A DNA stretch of 64,000 nucleotides from RBG-16-66-20 sp040752005 (GTDB lineage: Bacteria > Pseudomonadota > Gammaproteobacteria > Burkholderiales > SG8-39): NCBI GenBank assembly GCA_040752005.1, contig JBFMFX010000003.1, positions 1 to 64,000 on the forward strand, read 5' to 3'. Both the position numbers and the translations under genes were made by a program. The notes under the pieces were generated by a model. The model saw only the letters and a list, made by a program, of their open reading frames with translations. It did no database searches and was not told the origin of the DNA. Below are positions 31,547 through 40,626 of the stretch, piece by piece. Positions within the stretch are counted from its first letter, which is position 1. Each line of letters begins with the position of its first letter.

Positions 31547-32889
31547 GCCGCCTCCCTGAGCTGCGCCACCTTGCCTTCCTCGGTGACCGCGCGCCAGGCG
31601 AAGGTCGCCGCGCCGAGCGCGCCGGTGTAAATCGAGTCCGGATTGATGTTGATCGTCATCTCGCCGTAGTTCTCGAAGACGAGCTCGCGCAGCGCCTTCA
31701 CCGCCGCCTCGTTCTTCGCCACGCCGCCGGTGAAGGTGAACTCGTTGCGGATGCCGCCCGAGCGCGCGAGGATGGACATCGCGCGCAGCACGATCGCGCG
31801 GTGCAGGCCCGCCATGATGTCCTCGCGCTTCTCGCCGAGCGCGAGCCGGTCGCGCAGCTCGGCGCCGGCGAACACGGTGCAGGTCGAGTTGATGCGGATG
31901 GTCTTCGTGGCCTTCATCGCGAGCGGCCCCAGCTCGTGCAGGCCCATGTTCATCTCGTCGGCGATGTAGCCGAGGTAGCGGCCGCAGCCGGCGGCGCAGC
32001 GGTCGTTCATCTGGAAGCTCTCGACGATGCCGTGCGGGTCCACCTGGATCGCCTTGGTGTCCTGCCCGCCGATGTCGAGCACGGTGCGCGTGCCCGGGTA
32101 CATGACGTGCGCGCCCAGGCCGTGGCAGAGGATCTCGGAGCGGATGTGCTCCTTGGAAAACGGCAGCCGCGCGCGCCCGTAGCCGGTGCCCACCACGTAG
32201 GTTTCCTCCAGCGGCGTGTCGAGCACCTCGCGGATCGGCGCGCGCACGGCGTCGGCGCGCGCCGCGGTCTCGGGCAGCGCGCGGAAGGTGCGCTCGAGCG
32301 CCGCCAGCAGGTTGCGGCGGGTGTTCGCGCCGTACACATTGTTTTCGACCGCGAGGATCGAGCGGTCGAAGACGTTGAGCAGCATGTCGTAGCGGATGCC
32401 GGCATCCTTCGCCACCTGTTCGCCGACGGCGAGGTAGCGGCTGCCGGCGATGTCGCGGAAGAAATCGCTCTTGCGCTTCGCGCCCGCAGCGAAAAGCGCA
32501 GGCGCTTCCGCGCGCAGCCGGCCGAACACTTCCGCCAGCGCCTGCGCCACGCCCGCGGCCGCCTCGCCGAAGCGCGCGGTGGCGACGTTCTTCGCGCACT
32601 CGGCTTCGAGGTCGGCGAGCTGCTCGAGGAACTGCTCCAGGCGGAAATCGCGTTCGAGCTGCGCCATGAACGCTTCCAGCGCGTCGCCGAGCGCGCCGCT
32701 TTGCGCGAGCGCGCGCCGGAACAGGGCAAAGCGCGCCGCGACCACCGCCTCCTGCTTGGCGACCGCCGCCGCGGTGTCGTAGTTCGAGCGTGAGTTGGTG
32801 ATGCCGCGCCCGAGCACCTCGCGCGCCTCGTCCATCACCACCGCCTTGGTGGTGGTCGAACCGAGGTCAATGCCGATGAAGCAGCGCAT
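31543..32889 (-). CDS. bcrA: Benzoyl-CoA reductase subunit A (ATPase)
   Basis: This 448-residue ASKHA ATPase has GIDLGSTTTKAVVMDE at the N-terminus, LDIGGQDTKAI near 271 and cluster ligands Cys298 (NDRCAAGCGRYLG) and Cys337 (NSTCTVFA). The helical insert at about 50-220 distinguishes BcrA from BcrD. It works as the partner of BcrD. It lies two bases downstream of bcrB. Confidence 0.93.
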   Translation of the reverse strand: MRCFIGIDLGSTTTKAVVMDEAREVLGRGITNSRSNYDTAAAVAKQEAVVAARFALFRRALAQSGALGDALEAFMAQLERDFRLEQFLEQLADLEAECAKNVATARFGEAAAGVAQALAEVFGRLRAEAPALFAAGAKRKSDFFRDIAGSRYLAVGEQVAKDAGIRYDMLLNVFDRSILAVENNVYGANTRRNLLAALERTFRALPETAARADAVRAPIREVLDTPLEETYVVGTGYGRARLPFSKEHIRSEILCHGLGAHVMYPGTRTVLDIGGQDTKAIQVDPHGIVESFQMNDRCAAGCGRYLGYIADEMNMGLHELGPLAMKATKTIRINSTCTVFAGAELRDRLALGEKREDIMAGLHRAIVLRAMSILARSGGIRNEFTFTGGVAKNEAAVKALRELVFENYGEMTININPDSIYTGALGAATFAWRAVTEEGKVAQLREAA

Positions 32890-32891
32890 GG

Positions 32892-34217
32892 TCAGTGCAC
32901 CCCCGCCGCCAGCCTTTTCTGGCGGATCATCTGAAAGTAGCTCTCCAGCCGGTTCTTGATGTTGGCCGCCGAGAAGTAGCGCGGGTCCACCAGGTCGGAC
33001 TCGATGAACGCCGCCGGCTTGCCGGTGCGCCTTTCCACCTCGCGCAGGATGAGGAGCTGGCCGGCCGAAAAGCTGTTGCAGCTCTTGATCGAGTTGATCA
33101 GCAGCCCGTCGGCGTGATAGTCCTCGATGTAGCGGCAGATCATCTCGATGCGCTGCGGGAAATTGAGGTTGGTGTAGCAGCCGAGGCAGTACTCGGCGAG
33201 GGACTCGAGCGGCCGCTGCGGGTCGTGGCGGAAGCCGAAGTCGTACACGCCGCCCACCTTGGAGTAGGTGGAGGCGACCACCACCGCGCCCTCGTCGTAG
33301 AACATCTTCCAGAAATCGCGGAAGTGGGTCCAGTTGGGCGGGCCCTCGACCACCAGGCGGTATTTTTCGCCCGGGTGGTCGCCTTCGGGCGTGATCGGCC
33401 CCTTGCCTGCGCGCATGCGCGCCTCGATCTCGGCGCGCAGCACCCGGTAATACTCGGTCGCCTCGGGCGTGCCGCGGAACGCGGTGAAGATCGGGCCGAT
33501 GTAGTACACCGCGCCGAAGTAGCCGTCGATCGGGCTCGGCCGGTGCTTCGCCGTCTGCAGCACGGCGACCAGGTCCTCTTCGGCCTTCTGCGATTCCTTC
33601 AGGTACTCGCGCAGCCGGTCAATGTCGAACTTCACGCCCGAGATGCGCTCCAGCGCCGGAATCACCGTCTCCCTGAGCTGCTTGACCACGTAGTCGCGCA
33701 TCGCCGGACTGATGCGCCCGTCGCCCTGATACGGCACGTGCAGCATCACGGTCTCGCCGCCGAACTTCTGCCGCACCAGCTCGAACCACTTCATGAACGT
33801 GAAGCAGCCGGTGTAGGAAAGCAGCAGCACGTCGGGGCGCGGCAGCGGCTCGCCGGTGGGGCCGATCTCGCCCTGCAGCAGCATGCCGATGTCGGCCTTG
33901 ACGTAGGTGCACACGTCCTCGGACTGGCCGTCGCGCTCTGCTTCCATGACGAGCTTGCCGGAGCGCTTGCGCAGCGCGTTCTGCAGCGCGTTGGTCTCGG
34001 GCAGGCTGCGCGCGAAGTCAAAGCACATCAGCAGCTCGTTGAGGTTGCCCGGGACGAACGTGGCCGCGATCTTGCGCCCGCGCTCGCGCGCGGTGGCGAG
34101 GTCGTGGTAGTTGCGGTTGATCATCTCCTTCTGCAGCCACATCGCGTCTTCCTTGACGACGTTCTGCGGCTGCTTCGGCACGGCGGTCTTCTGCATCGCG
34201 CTGGTGGGCGTGCTCAT
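32892..34217 (-). CDS. bcrB: Benzoyl-CoA reductase subunit B
   Basis: This 441-residue subunit of the HgdB/FldC family belongs to the substrate-reducing half of the enzyme. Conserved parts include FDFARSLPETNALQ, LLSYTGCFTFMKWFELV, EYCLGCYTNLNFPQRI and SIKSCNSFSAGQL, which supply Cys ligands for [4Fe-4S] clusters. The ATG at 34217 is preceded by a strong site, TAGGAGGAAGC. Together with BcrC it binds benzoyl-CoA and reduces the ring to the 1,5-diene. Confidence 0.92.
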   Translation of the reverse strand: MSTPTSAMQKTAVPKQPQNVVKEDAMWLQKEMINRNYHDLATARERGRKIAATFVPGNLNELLMCFDFARSLPETNALQNALRKRSGKLVMEAERDGQSEDVCTYVKADIGMLLQGEIGPTGEPLPRPDVLLLSYTGCFTFMKWFELVRQKFGGETVMLHVPYQGDGRISPAMRDYVVKQLRETVIPALERISGVKFDIDRLREYLKESQKAEEDLVAVLQTAKHRPSPIDGYFGAVYYIGPIFTAFRGTPEATEYYRVLRAEIEARMRAGKGPITPEGDHPGEKYRLVVEGPPNWTHFRDFWKMFYDEGAVVVASTYSKVGGVYDFGFRHDPQRPLESLAEYCLGCYTNLNFPQRIEMICRYIEDYHADGLLINSIKSCNSFSAGQLLILREVERRTGKPAAFIESDLVDPRYFSAANIKNRLESYFQMIRQKRLAAGVH

Positions 34218-34230
34218 CGGGTGCTTCCTC

Positions 34231-35397
34231 CTACGCGGCGTTCCACAGCTTGATCGAATCGGCGAAGGTCCCGGCCTGCTCGCGGATCGGGGCCATCTGG
34301 CCGGTGTTCTCGGCGTACTTGAAGGCGGTATAGGGGATGCCGTGCTTCGCCAGCACGTCCTGCAGCATCGGCCGCTCAAGGAGCGCCGGGTCGCAGAACG
34401 AGGGCGCGGCGAAGATGACGCCTTCGGCGCCGCGTCCCTTCACCTGCGCGAGCAGCGTCCGGCCCTTGTCCTCCTTCCTCTCGTCGTACTTCGACGAGGT
34501 CTGCGTCGAGCGGTGCAGGAACGCCTTCGCCAGCTCCTCCAGCGGAGCGCCCGTCTCCGGCACGTCGTCCACCAGCCAGCGCGAGATCAGCATGAAGTCG
34601 TCGTCCACCACGTAGCAGCCGGCCATCTCGATGGACTTGATGAGGGAAAGCGGCGGCTGCTCGCAGAACGCGCCGGTGAGCACCACGCGCGCGTTGTCGC
34701 GCTTCGGGCGTGGCGTCGCGTCGGCGGCGGCGAGGTACTCGCGCACCAGGCGCGTGTGCTCCTCGACCGGCAGCACGCACCCGGCGCGCAGCAGCAGATA
34801 GACCTCGGAGGTCGGCGCCTGCCAGGGCTGCGCGGCGCGGTAGGCGTACAGGTCGCGCACCGCGCGCCGGTTCTCGTTGTACGCCGCGATCGAGGCGCGC
34901 AGGTCGTCGTCGGTGATCGGGCGTCCGGCGAGCGCCGCCAGGTCGTCGCGCAGCCCGCGCAGCTCGTGCACGTAGAACTCGCCGCCGATCGCGTCGTCGT
35001 AGTTCTGCGGCACGTCGAAGTACTTGACGTACTTGTCCTTGAACAGGATCTGCCACATGCCCGAGAGGTTGCGGATCACGTCGCAGATCGAGGGAAAGAG
35101 CATGCCGTCGAGGCAGTCGAGCCGCCCGGTGAGACCCAGCTCCAGCGTCGAGCGCGGGATGCGGCAGATGTAGCTCTGGTAGTAGGCGTCGCCCTGGATC
35201 ACCTCGAGCTGATCGCCGCCGCCGAAGATGCCCACCGGCAGCATGCCGGCGGCGTGGAGGATCTCGCGCGGAACGTAGATCGGCATGTAGCCGATCGCTT
35301 TGGCGCCCGGATGCGCCGCCTTCCACTCTCTTACGGCGTTGAAGCGCAGATCCTCGAACAGGGTTTCGCAGCGCTTGACGATGTCGGCGAGGCTCAT
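34231..35397 (-). CDS. bcrC: Benzoyl-CoA reductase subunit C
   Basis: This 388-residue HgdB-family subunit has GYMPIYVPREILHAAGMLPVG, SYICRIPRSTLEL and LDGMLFPSICDVIRNLSGMW, the last with a cluster Cys. Length matches Thauera BcrC. It forms the active-site dimer with BcrB. It begins 8 bp after dch and precedes bcrB by 13 bp, giving the order bcrC-bcrB-bcrA-bcrD as in Thauera. Confidence 0.92.
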   Translation of the reverse strand: MSLADIVKRCETLFEDLRFNAVREWKAAHPGAKAIGYMPIYVPREILHAAGMLPVGIFGGGDQLEVIQGDAYYQSYICRIPRSTLELGLTGRLDCLDGMLFPSICDVIRNLSGMWQILFKDKYVKYFDVPQNYDDAIGGEFYVHELRGLRDDLAALAGRPITDDDLRASIAAYNENRRAVRDLYAYRAAQPWQAPTSEVYLLLRAGCVLPVEEHTRLVREYLAAADATPRPKRDNARVVLTGAFCEQPPLSLIKSIEMAGCYVVDDDFMLISRWLVDDVPETGAPLEELAKAFLHRSTQTSSKYDERKEDKGRTLLAQVKGRGAEGVIFAAPSFCDPALLERPMLQDVLAKHGIPYTAFKYAENTGQMAPIREQAGTFADSIKLWNAA

Positions 35398-35405
35398 GTC
35401 ACTCC

Positions 35406-36176
35406 CTATCGGTTCTGGAAGCGCGGCGGGCGCTTTTCGAGAAAGGCCTGCAGGCCCTCGACCGCGTCGCGCGTGCGCATGAGGTCTTCGAGGTAGAGCG
35501 CCTCGACTTCGTCCAGGCGCGCCTTCGCCAGCTCGGCGAACGGCGCGCGCGCGGCGCGCACCGCGTAGCCGAGGGAGCTCGCGCTCTTTGCCGCGAGGTG
35601 CCGGTCGAACCAGTCGAGCGCCGCCTGCGCCGGGTCCTCGGCCACGGCGGCGGCGAGCCCCCAGGCGAGGGCCGTCTGCGCGTCAATCGAGCGGCCGGAA
35701 AAGAGCAGGTCCTCGGCGCGGCCCTGGCCGATGCGAAGCGGCAGCAGCACCGAGGCCGCGGGAGCAAAGACGCCGAGCTTCAGTTCCGGCTGCCCGAGCT
35801 GCGCGTCCGGCGCGGCGAAAAGGAGGTGCCCGGCGAGGGCGAATTCGAGGCCGCCGCCGAGGCACTGGCCGCGCGCCGCGACGAGGATCGGCCGCGGCCA
35901 GTCGAGCATGCGTCCGAGCAGCGCGTGCAGCGCGGCGAGCATCGCCGCGCAGCGCTCGGGCAGGTGCTCCTCGACGCTCGCGCCGAAGGAAAAGTGCGGC
36001 CCCTCGTGGTCCACCAGCGCGGCAACGAGCCCCGGCGAACCGGCGTGCTGCGCGAGCGCCGCGTCGAGCGCCGCGATCATCGCCGCGTCGAGCACGTTCG
36101 CCTTCGGGCGCGCAAGGCGCAGGCGCAGCAGCCGCCCTTCGCGCTCCAGCCAGACCTTGACGGGCGAGTCGGTCAC
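35406..36176 (-). CDS. dch: Cyclohexa-1,5-diene-1-carbonyl-CoA hydratase
   Basis: This 256-residue crotonase-fold protein has ARPKANVLDAAMIAALD, an oxyanion-hole region GPHFSFGASVEEHLPE and RGQCLGGGLEFALAGHL. It hydrates the dienoyl-CoA product of benzoyl-CoA reductase to 6-hydroxycyclohex-1-ene-carbonyl-CoA. GTG start overlapping the oah stop as GTGA. Its position between oah and bcrC makes the assignment firm. Confidence 0.88.
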   Translation of the reverse strand: MTDSPVKVWLEREGRLLRLRLARPKANVLDAAMIAALDAALAQHAGSPGLVAALVDHEGPHFSFGASVEEHLPERCAAMLAALHALLGRMLDWPRPILVAARGQCLGGGLEFALAGHLLFAAPDAQLGQPELKLGVFAPAASVLLPLRIGQGRAEDLLFSGRSIDAQTALAWGLAAAVAEDPAQAALDWFDRHLAAKSASSLGYAVRAARAPFAELAKARLDEVEALYLEDLMRTRDAVEGLQAFLEKRPPRFQNR

Positions 36177-37300
36177 TTGCGCCTCGCCTTCGGCTGGATC
36201 TCGTCGGCGAGCGGACCGACCCACGAGGCGCCCTCGGCGAGCTTCTGCCGGAGCAGCACGAAGTCCACCTCGCGGTCGTCCTTCGTGCCCTCGTTGAAGG
36301 CCGTGAAGCCGGCGCGCGCCTCGGTCATCATGTTGAGCGCGAGCCACGCCCGCGAGTCTTCCTTGTTGCGGTTCCAGGCCTCGAGCTTCGGCTTGCGCAG
36401 CTCCTCCAGCGTCTTGGTCGTGCAGTCCGGGAAGGTGAGCAGCATCTTCGCGCACAGCTCCTCCACCCTCGCGTCGAGCAGCGACAGGTCCACCGTGCCG
36501 CGCGCAAGCAGCGCCTTTGCCTCCTTCAGCGCCTCGCCGGTCTTCGGTTTGCCGAACACGAAGCGGCCGGTCTCGTCCACCACGCGGGAAGTCTCGACCA
36601 GCGGGTTGGGGACGAACTTTCCGTCCACCTTGAGCGCCGGCACGATGTCGGTGAGCAGGCCCATCCAGTACGCTTCGTGCGCCGAGAACGGCTCGCAGAG
36701 CACGCACGCGGCCATCGCGCGCTCGGCGCCCACCATCACCGGCAGGAAGTCGGTCGCGCCGCCGATCGGCGCCGAGCCGTGCTTCGGACCCGCCTGGCCG
36801 AAGCGGGCGAGGTCCTGAGCGACCGAGAAGTCGCACGCCATGCCGATTTCCTGGCCGCCGCCGATCCGCATGCCGTTGACGCGGCAGATCACCGGCTTGT
36901 CGCAGGCGAGGATCGCCGACACCATGTCGTTGAACAGGCGCATGTACTGGCGGTATTCCTGCGGCCGCCCGGCGTAGTACTCGGCGTACTCCTTGGTGTT
37001 GCCGCCGGTGCAGAACGCCTTGTCGCCGACCCCGGTGAACACGACGCAGTTGACGTCGCGGGCGTTGGAGGCGGCGCGAAACGCGTGGATGACGCCCTTT
37101 ACCATCTCGGTGGTGTAGGAGTTGTACTGCTCCGGGTTGTCGAGCCAGATCCAGGCGTTGGTCAGGCCCGCGGCGGGCTTTCCGTCCGGGGTGCGCGCCG
37201 GGCGCTTCTCGAAGCGCACGCCGGGCACGACGATCTCGGCGAGGTTGTGATCCTTCAGCATCCGGGCGCCCGCCCGGGCGGCGACAGGCATGGCGGTCAT
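36173..37300 (-). CDS. oah: 6-Oxocyclohex-1-ene-1-carbonyl-CoA hydrolase
   Basis: This 375-residue crotonase-fold hydrolase has NAWIWLDNPEQYNSYTTEMV, FCTGGNTKEYAEYYAG, RVNGMRIGGGQEIGMACDF and GSAPIGGATDFLP, all characteristic of Oah. It cleaves the ring to 3-hydroxypimelyl-CoA. I chose the ATG at 37300 because GGAGGAG stands nine bases upstream; an in-frame ATG at 37315 has none. It is the first gene of the bcr operon, which begins behind an AT-rich palindrome. The dehydrogenase (had) that should precede its step is missing. Confidence 0.92.
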   Translation of the reverse strand: MTAMPVAARAGARMLKDHNLAEIVVPGVRFEKRPARTPDGKPAAGLTNAWIWLDNPEQYNSYTTEMVKGVIHAFRAASNARDVNCVVFTGVGDKAFCTGGNTKEYAEYYAGRPQEYRQYMRLFNDMVSAILACDKPVICRVNGMRIGGGQEIGMACDFSVAQDLARFGQAGPKHGSAPIGGATDFLPVMVGAERAMAACVLCEPFSAHEAYWMGLLTDIVPALKVDGKFVPNPLVETSRVVDETGRFVFGKPKTGEALKEAKALLARGTVDLSLLDARVEELCAKMLLTFPDCTTKTLEELRKPKLEAWNRNKEDSRAWLALNMMTEARAGFTAFNEGTKDDREVDFVLLRQKLAEGASWVGPLADEIQPKARRK

Positions 37301-37332
37301 CGCGTTCTCCTCCATCGGCAGGGCAAATCGGT

Positions 37333-37348
37333 AATAAAGTACTATATT
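37333..37348. promoter_or_regulatory. AT-rich palindrome, candidate operator of the bcr operon
   Basis: AATAAAGTACTATATT is a 16-bp palindrome with one mismatched pair, centred 41 bp upstream of the oah ATG. It contrasts sharply with the GC-rich surroundings. It overlaps a likely -10 region (TATAGT on the minus strand), so repression by an aromatic- or CoA-thioester-responsive regulator is plausible. No regulator gene is adjacent. Confidence 0.5.
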
Positions 37349-37436
37349 GCCGGTTTTCGCGGGAACCGCTCCCTGCCGCGCCGCGGCGCCCGCTCTCCGG
37401 ATAATCGCAGTGTTCCCCCGACGGGAGCGCGCCGGT

Positions 37437-37450
37437 TTGATCTAGAGCAA
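37437..37450. promoter_or_regulatory. FNR/DNR-type box, one mismatch
   Basis: TTGATCTAGAGCAA lies between divergent oah and korA. Its centre is 53 bp before korA and 143 bp before oah. It could activate korAB under anoxia and, from further away, bcr. Confidence 0.6.
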
Positions 37451-37496
37451 GGAAAGCGCTTTTCGTTGCGGCACAGTCGGCGGGCAAACGACAACG

Positions 37497-39218
37497 ATGC
37501 CAGGCCCGTTCCCCAGCGTTTCGGTCGCGCTCGCCGGCTCCGGCGGCGCCGGCGTCATGACCGCCGGCAATATGTTGCTGGAGGTCGTCGCAGGCGCCGG
37601 TTACTACGGCCTGATGACCCGCTCCAGCGGCCCGCAGATCCGCGGTGGCGAGGCGGTCGCGATGGTACGCGCGGCGACCTTTCCGACCGACGGCCCGGAT
37701 GACGCGTTCCACGTGCTCGCCGCGATTGACTGGCAGAACGTGGCGCGCTTCGCCGACGAGATCCCGCTCGGACCGGGCAGCCTGCTGGTGGGCGATCCGA
37801 CGCAGGGCGAGCCGCCGGACCATTTCGCGAGAAGCGGCGCGCGGTACGCGCAGGTGCCCTTCAAGGCGCTGGCGAAGGCGATCCGCGGCGGCTGGCCGAA
37901 CATGGTGGCGCTGGGGCTGCTCGGCGGCCTCATGGGGATCGGACGCGAAGCGCTGGAGGCGGCGGTGACCAAGGCGACGCGCAAGGGCGGCGAGGCGCTG
38001 GAGGCGAACCTTGCGGCGGTGCGCGCGGGCCTCGCCGAAGCCGCGAAGCTCGGCGTCTCGTTTCCGCTCGCCGCGCCGCCGGCGCGCTCGCCGCGCTGGC
38101 TGGTCACCGGCAACGAGGCGGCGGGACTCGGCGCGCTCGCGGGCGGCGTGCGCTTCGTCGCCGCCTACCCGATCACGCCTGCGACCGAACTGCTCGAATG
38201 GATGTCGCCGGCGCTCGCCAAGGTGGGCGGCACCCTGGTGCAGGCCGAGGACGAGCTCGCCTCGATCAACATGATCCTGGGCGCTTCCTACGGCGGGGTG
38301 CCGGCGCTCACGGCCACCTCCGGTCCGGGTCTTGCGCTGATGACCGAGGCGATCGGACTCGGGGTCGCCGCCGAGATCCCGATCGTGGTGGTGGACGTGA
38401 TGCGCACCGGGCCTTCCACCGGCATCGCCACCAAGACCGAGCAGGCCGACCTCAATATCGCGCTCCATGGGTTGCACGGCGATGCGCCGCATGTGGTGGT
38501 GGCACCGAATTCGCTCGCCGACTGCTGCGCGGCGACGCAGTGGGCGGTAGAGCTCGCCGAAACGCTTCAGGTGCCGGCGATCGTGCTCTCGGACCAATAT
38601 CTTGGCCAGGCGCGCGGGGTGGTCGAGCGCCCCGACTGCCGCGAAAGCGGGCCGATGCGACTGGTTGCGCCTGCAAACGGCGCCGGCTATCGGCGCTACA
38701 CGGTGACGCCGTCGGGCGTCTCGCCGATGGCGATCCCGGGTACGCCCGGGGTGACCTACACCGCGGATGGCCTGGAGCACAACGAGCGCGGCACGCCGTC
38801 GTCGCTTGCCGCCGACCATCTCGCGCAACTGGAAAAGCGCGCGCGCAAGCTCGCCGGCTTCGACTGCGGCGAGCGCTGGGCGAGCGTCGAGGGCGAGGGC
38901 GATCTGGCGGTCGTCACCTTTGGCTCCCCGACCGCGGCGGTGCGCGAGGCGCTCGCGCGCGCGGCCAGGGACGGCGTGCGGGCACGGCTGGTTTCGATCC
39001 GGCTCCTATCCCCGGCGCAGCCGGCCCGGCTTGCGCGGGCGCTCGCGGGCGTACGGCGCGTGCTGGTGGTCGAGCAGAATCACAGCGGCCAGTTTCTGCG
39101 TTACCTGAGTTCGGCGTACCAACTGCCGGGGGAGGTCGAAAGCCTGCGCCGACCGGGCCCGCTGCCCTTCCGGCCGGGAGAGATCCACCAACGCCTCGTC
39201 GAGTGGGCCCGAGCATGA
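37497..39218 (+). CDS. korA: 2-Oxoacid:ferredoxin oxidoreductase, fused gamma-alpha subunit (KorA)
   Basis: This 573-residue protein has an N-terminal gamma domain (about 1-185: GSGGAGVMTAGNMLLE, TRSSGPQIRGGEAVAMV) and an alpha domain (about 200-570: FVAAYPITPATELLEW, VQAEDELASINMILGASYGG, TATSGPGLALMTEAIG). This fusion matches KorA next to the bcr genes of Thauera, which oxidises 2-oxoglutarate and reduces the ferredoxin for benzoyl-CoA reductase. No ribosome site is seen before the ATG; the FNR-like box lies 53 bp upstream, so the mRNA leader may be very short. The substrate is inferred from the Thauera parallel. Confidence 0.88.
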   Translation: MPGPFPSVSVALAGSGGAGVMTAGNMLLEVVAGAGYYGLMTRSSGPQIRGGEAVAMVRAATFPTDGPDDAFHVLAAIDWQNVARFADEIPLGPGSLLVGDPTQGEPPDHFARSGARYAQVPFKALAKAIRGGWPNMVALGLLGGLMGIGREALEAAVTKATRKGGEALEANLAAVRAGLAEAAKLGVSFPLAAPPARSPRWLVTGNEAAGLGALAGGVRFVAAYPITPATELLEWMSPALAKVGGTLVQAEDELASINMILGASYGGVPALTATSGPGLALMTEAIGLGVAAEIPIVVVDVMRTGPSTGIATKTEQADLNIALHGLHGDAPHVVVAPNSLADCCAATQWAVELAETLQVPAIVLSDQYLGQARGVVERPDCRESGPMRLVAPANGAGYRRYTVTPSGVSPMAIPGTPGVTYTADGLEHNERGTPSSLAADHLAQLEKRARKLAGFDCGERWASVEGEGDLAVVTFGSPTAAVREALARAARDGVRARLVSIRLLSPAQPARLARALAGVRRVLVVEQNHSGQFLRYLSSAYQLPGEVESLRRPGPLPFRPGEIHQRLVEWARA

Positions 39219-40045
39219 ACGCACCCGACACCGCGGCGCTCACGCCGCAGAGCTTCAAGTCCGACATCAAGCCTGTCTGGTGCCCCGGATGCGGCGACTT
39301 CAGCGTGCTCGCCGGCATCACGCGGGCGCTCGCCATGCTTGGGCTGCGACCCGAGCAGGTGGCGATCGTCTCCGGAATCGGCTGCTCCTCGCGCATTCCG
39401 GCCTACACGAACTGCTACGGCTTTCACGGCGTGCACGGGCGGGCGCTGCCGGCGGCCACCGGCCTCAAGATCGCGCGCCCCGACCTCACCGTGCTCGTCG
39501 CCGGCGGCGACGGCGACGGCTACTCGATCGGGGGAAACCACTTCCTGCACGCTTGCCGGCGCAACGTGGACCTCACCTACATCGTGATGGACAACCATGT
39601 GTACGGCATGACCAAGGGCCAGCCTTCGCCGACCACCGAGCCGGGCTGGTCCTCGAAGCTCGCTCCCGGCGGCACCGGAGTGCGCGAGTTCCATCCGCTC
39701 GTGATCGCCCTCGCCTCCGGAGCGAACTTCATCGCACGCGGTTTTTCGGGCGACCCGAACGGTTGCGCGCGGCTGATCGCCGAGGCGGTGCGCCATCCGG
39801 GCTTTTCGTTCGTCGAGATCCTCTCGCCGTGCGTCACCTTCCGGCCCGATCAGAGGGCGTGGAAGGACCTCGTGCGCCCGGCACCGGTCGCCCCGACCGA
39901 CGACCCGGCGCGCGCCGCGCGGCGGTTGATGACCGACGACGGATTCAATCTCGGCGTTCTCTACAAGGGCAATCGGCCGGCCTACGCGCCCGCAGGCGCG
40001 CGCCGCGCGCCGCTCGCGGAGCTGGCGAAGGAGTTCGAGGTATGA
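39215..40045 (+). CDS. korB: 2-Oxoacid:ferredoxin oxidoreductase, beta subunit (KorB)
   Basis: This 276-residue thiamine-diphosphate subunit has WCPGCGDFSVLAGI, GIGCSSRIP, and the ThDP motif GDGDGYSIGGNHFLHACRRN, followed by YGMTKGQPSPTT. It shares ATGA with korA. With KorA it would decarboxylate a 2-oxoacid to acyl-CoA and reduce ferredoxin. It also overlaps the ferritin-like gene, which may therefore be co-translated. Confidence 0.9.
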   Translation: MNAPDTAALTPQSFKSDIKPVWCPGCGDFSVLAGITRALAMLGLRPEQVAIVSGIGCSSRIPAYTNCYGFHGVHGRALPAATGLKIARPDLTVLVAGGDGDGYSIGGNHFLHACRRNVDLTYIVMDNHVYGMTKGQPSPTTEPGWSSKLAPGGTGVREFHPLVIALASGANFIARGFSGDPNGCARLIAEAVRHPGFSFVEILSPCVTFRPDQRAWKDLVRPAPVAPTDDPARAARRLMTDDGFNLGVLYKGNRPAYAPAGARRAPLAELAKEFEV

Positions 40046-40608
40046 CGGGCAGCAGCCGCAAGGCGAAGAATTCGCGCGCGCAGGAGCCGCGGCGCCGGCC
40101 GGCGAGCAAGGCGCGCGAAGAATTCATGGCGCGGGCGTACGCGATGGAGAGGGATGCGGCCGAGCGCTACACAGAGTTCGCCGACCAGATGGAGGTGCAC
40201 AACAACCCCGAGGTGGCGAAGCTCTTCCGGCAGCTCGCCGAGATCGAGGGCCTGCACGCGAAGCAGATCCTGGAGGAAATGGGCTGGCCGCAGATGCCGC
40301 CGCCGGTGTACGCGCTGCAATGGGAGGCGCCCGAGCCGCCGGAGACCGCGCCGGTGACCGAGTTGCACTACCGCATGCAGCCCTGGCATGCGCTTGCGCT
40401 CGCGCTCAGAAACGAAGAGCGCGCCGAGAAGTTCCTCGCCAGCGTCGCGCGCTCGCCGAAGAGCCCGCCCGAGGTGCGAAAACTCGCCGCCGAGATGGCC
40501 GAGGAGGAGCGCGAGCACCAGCGGCTCATTCGCGAATGGATGGCGCGCGTGCCGCCGCCCGACCCGGACTGGAGCCGCGACCCGGATCCGCCGTTCCTTG
40601 GCGACTGA
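40042..40608 (+). CDS. Rubrerythrin/ferritin-like di-iron protein
   Basis: This 188-residue protein has a basic N-terminal tail, then two helix pairs with EEFMARAYAMERDAAERY, EIEGLHAKQILEEM, ALRNEERAEKF and EEEREHQRLIREWM. The Glu and ExxH residues form a rubrerythrin-type di-iron site; no rubredoxin domain is present. It probably removes peroxide or oxygen that would damage ferredoxin and KorAB. The start overlaps the korB stop. Confidence 0.82.
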   Translation: MTGSSRKAKNSRAQEPRRRPASKAREEFMARAYAMERDAAERYTEFADQMEVHNNPEVAKLFRQLAEIEGLHAKQILEEMGWPQMPPPVYALQWEAPEPPETAPVTELHYRMQPWHALALALRNEERAEKFLASVARSPKSPPEVRKLAAEMAEEEREHQRLIREWMARVPPPDPDWSRDPDPPFLGD

Positions 40609-40626
40609 CGGGCGCCCGCAGGGGCG

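Noticed and set aside
37497..40045. KorAB as phenylglyoxylate dehydrogenase completing the pad pathway
   Set aside because: The known phenylglyoxylate enzyme has five subunits including a flavoprotein. The fused gamma-alpha KorA plus KorB next to bcr matches the 2-oxoglutarate enzyme of Thauera better. The substrate remains unproven.
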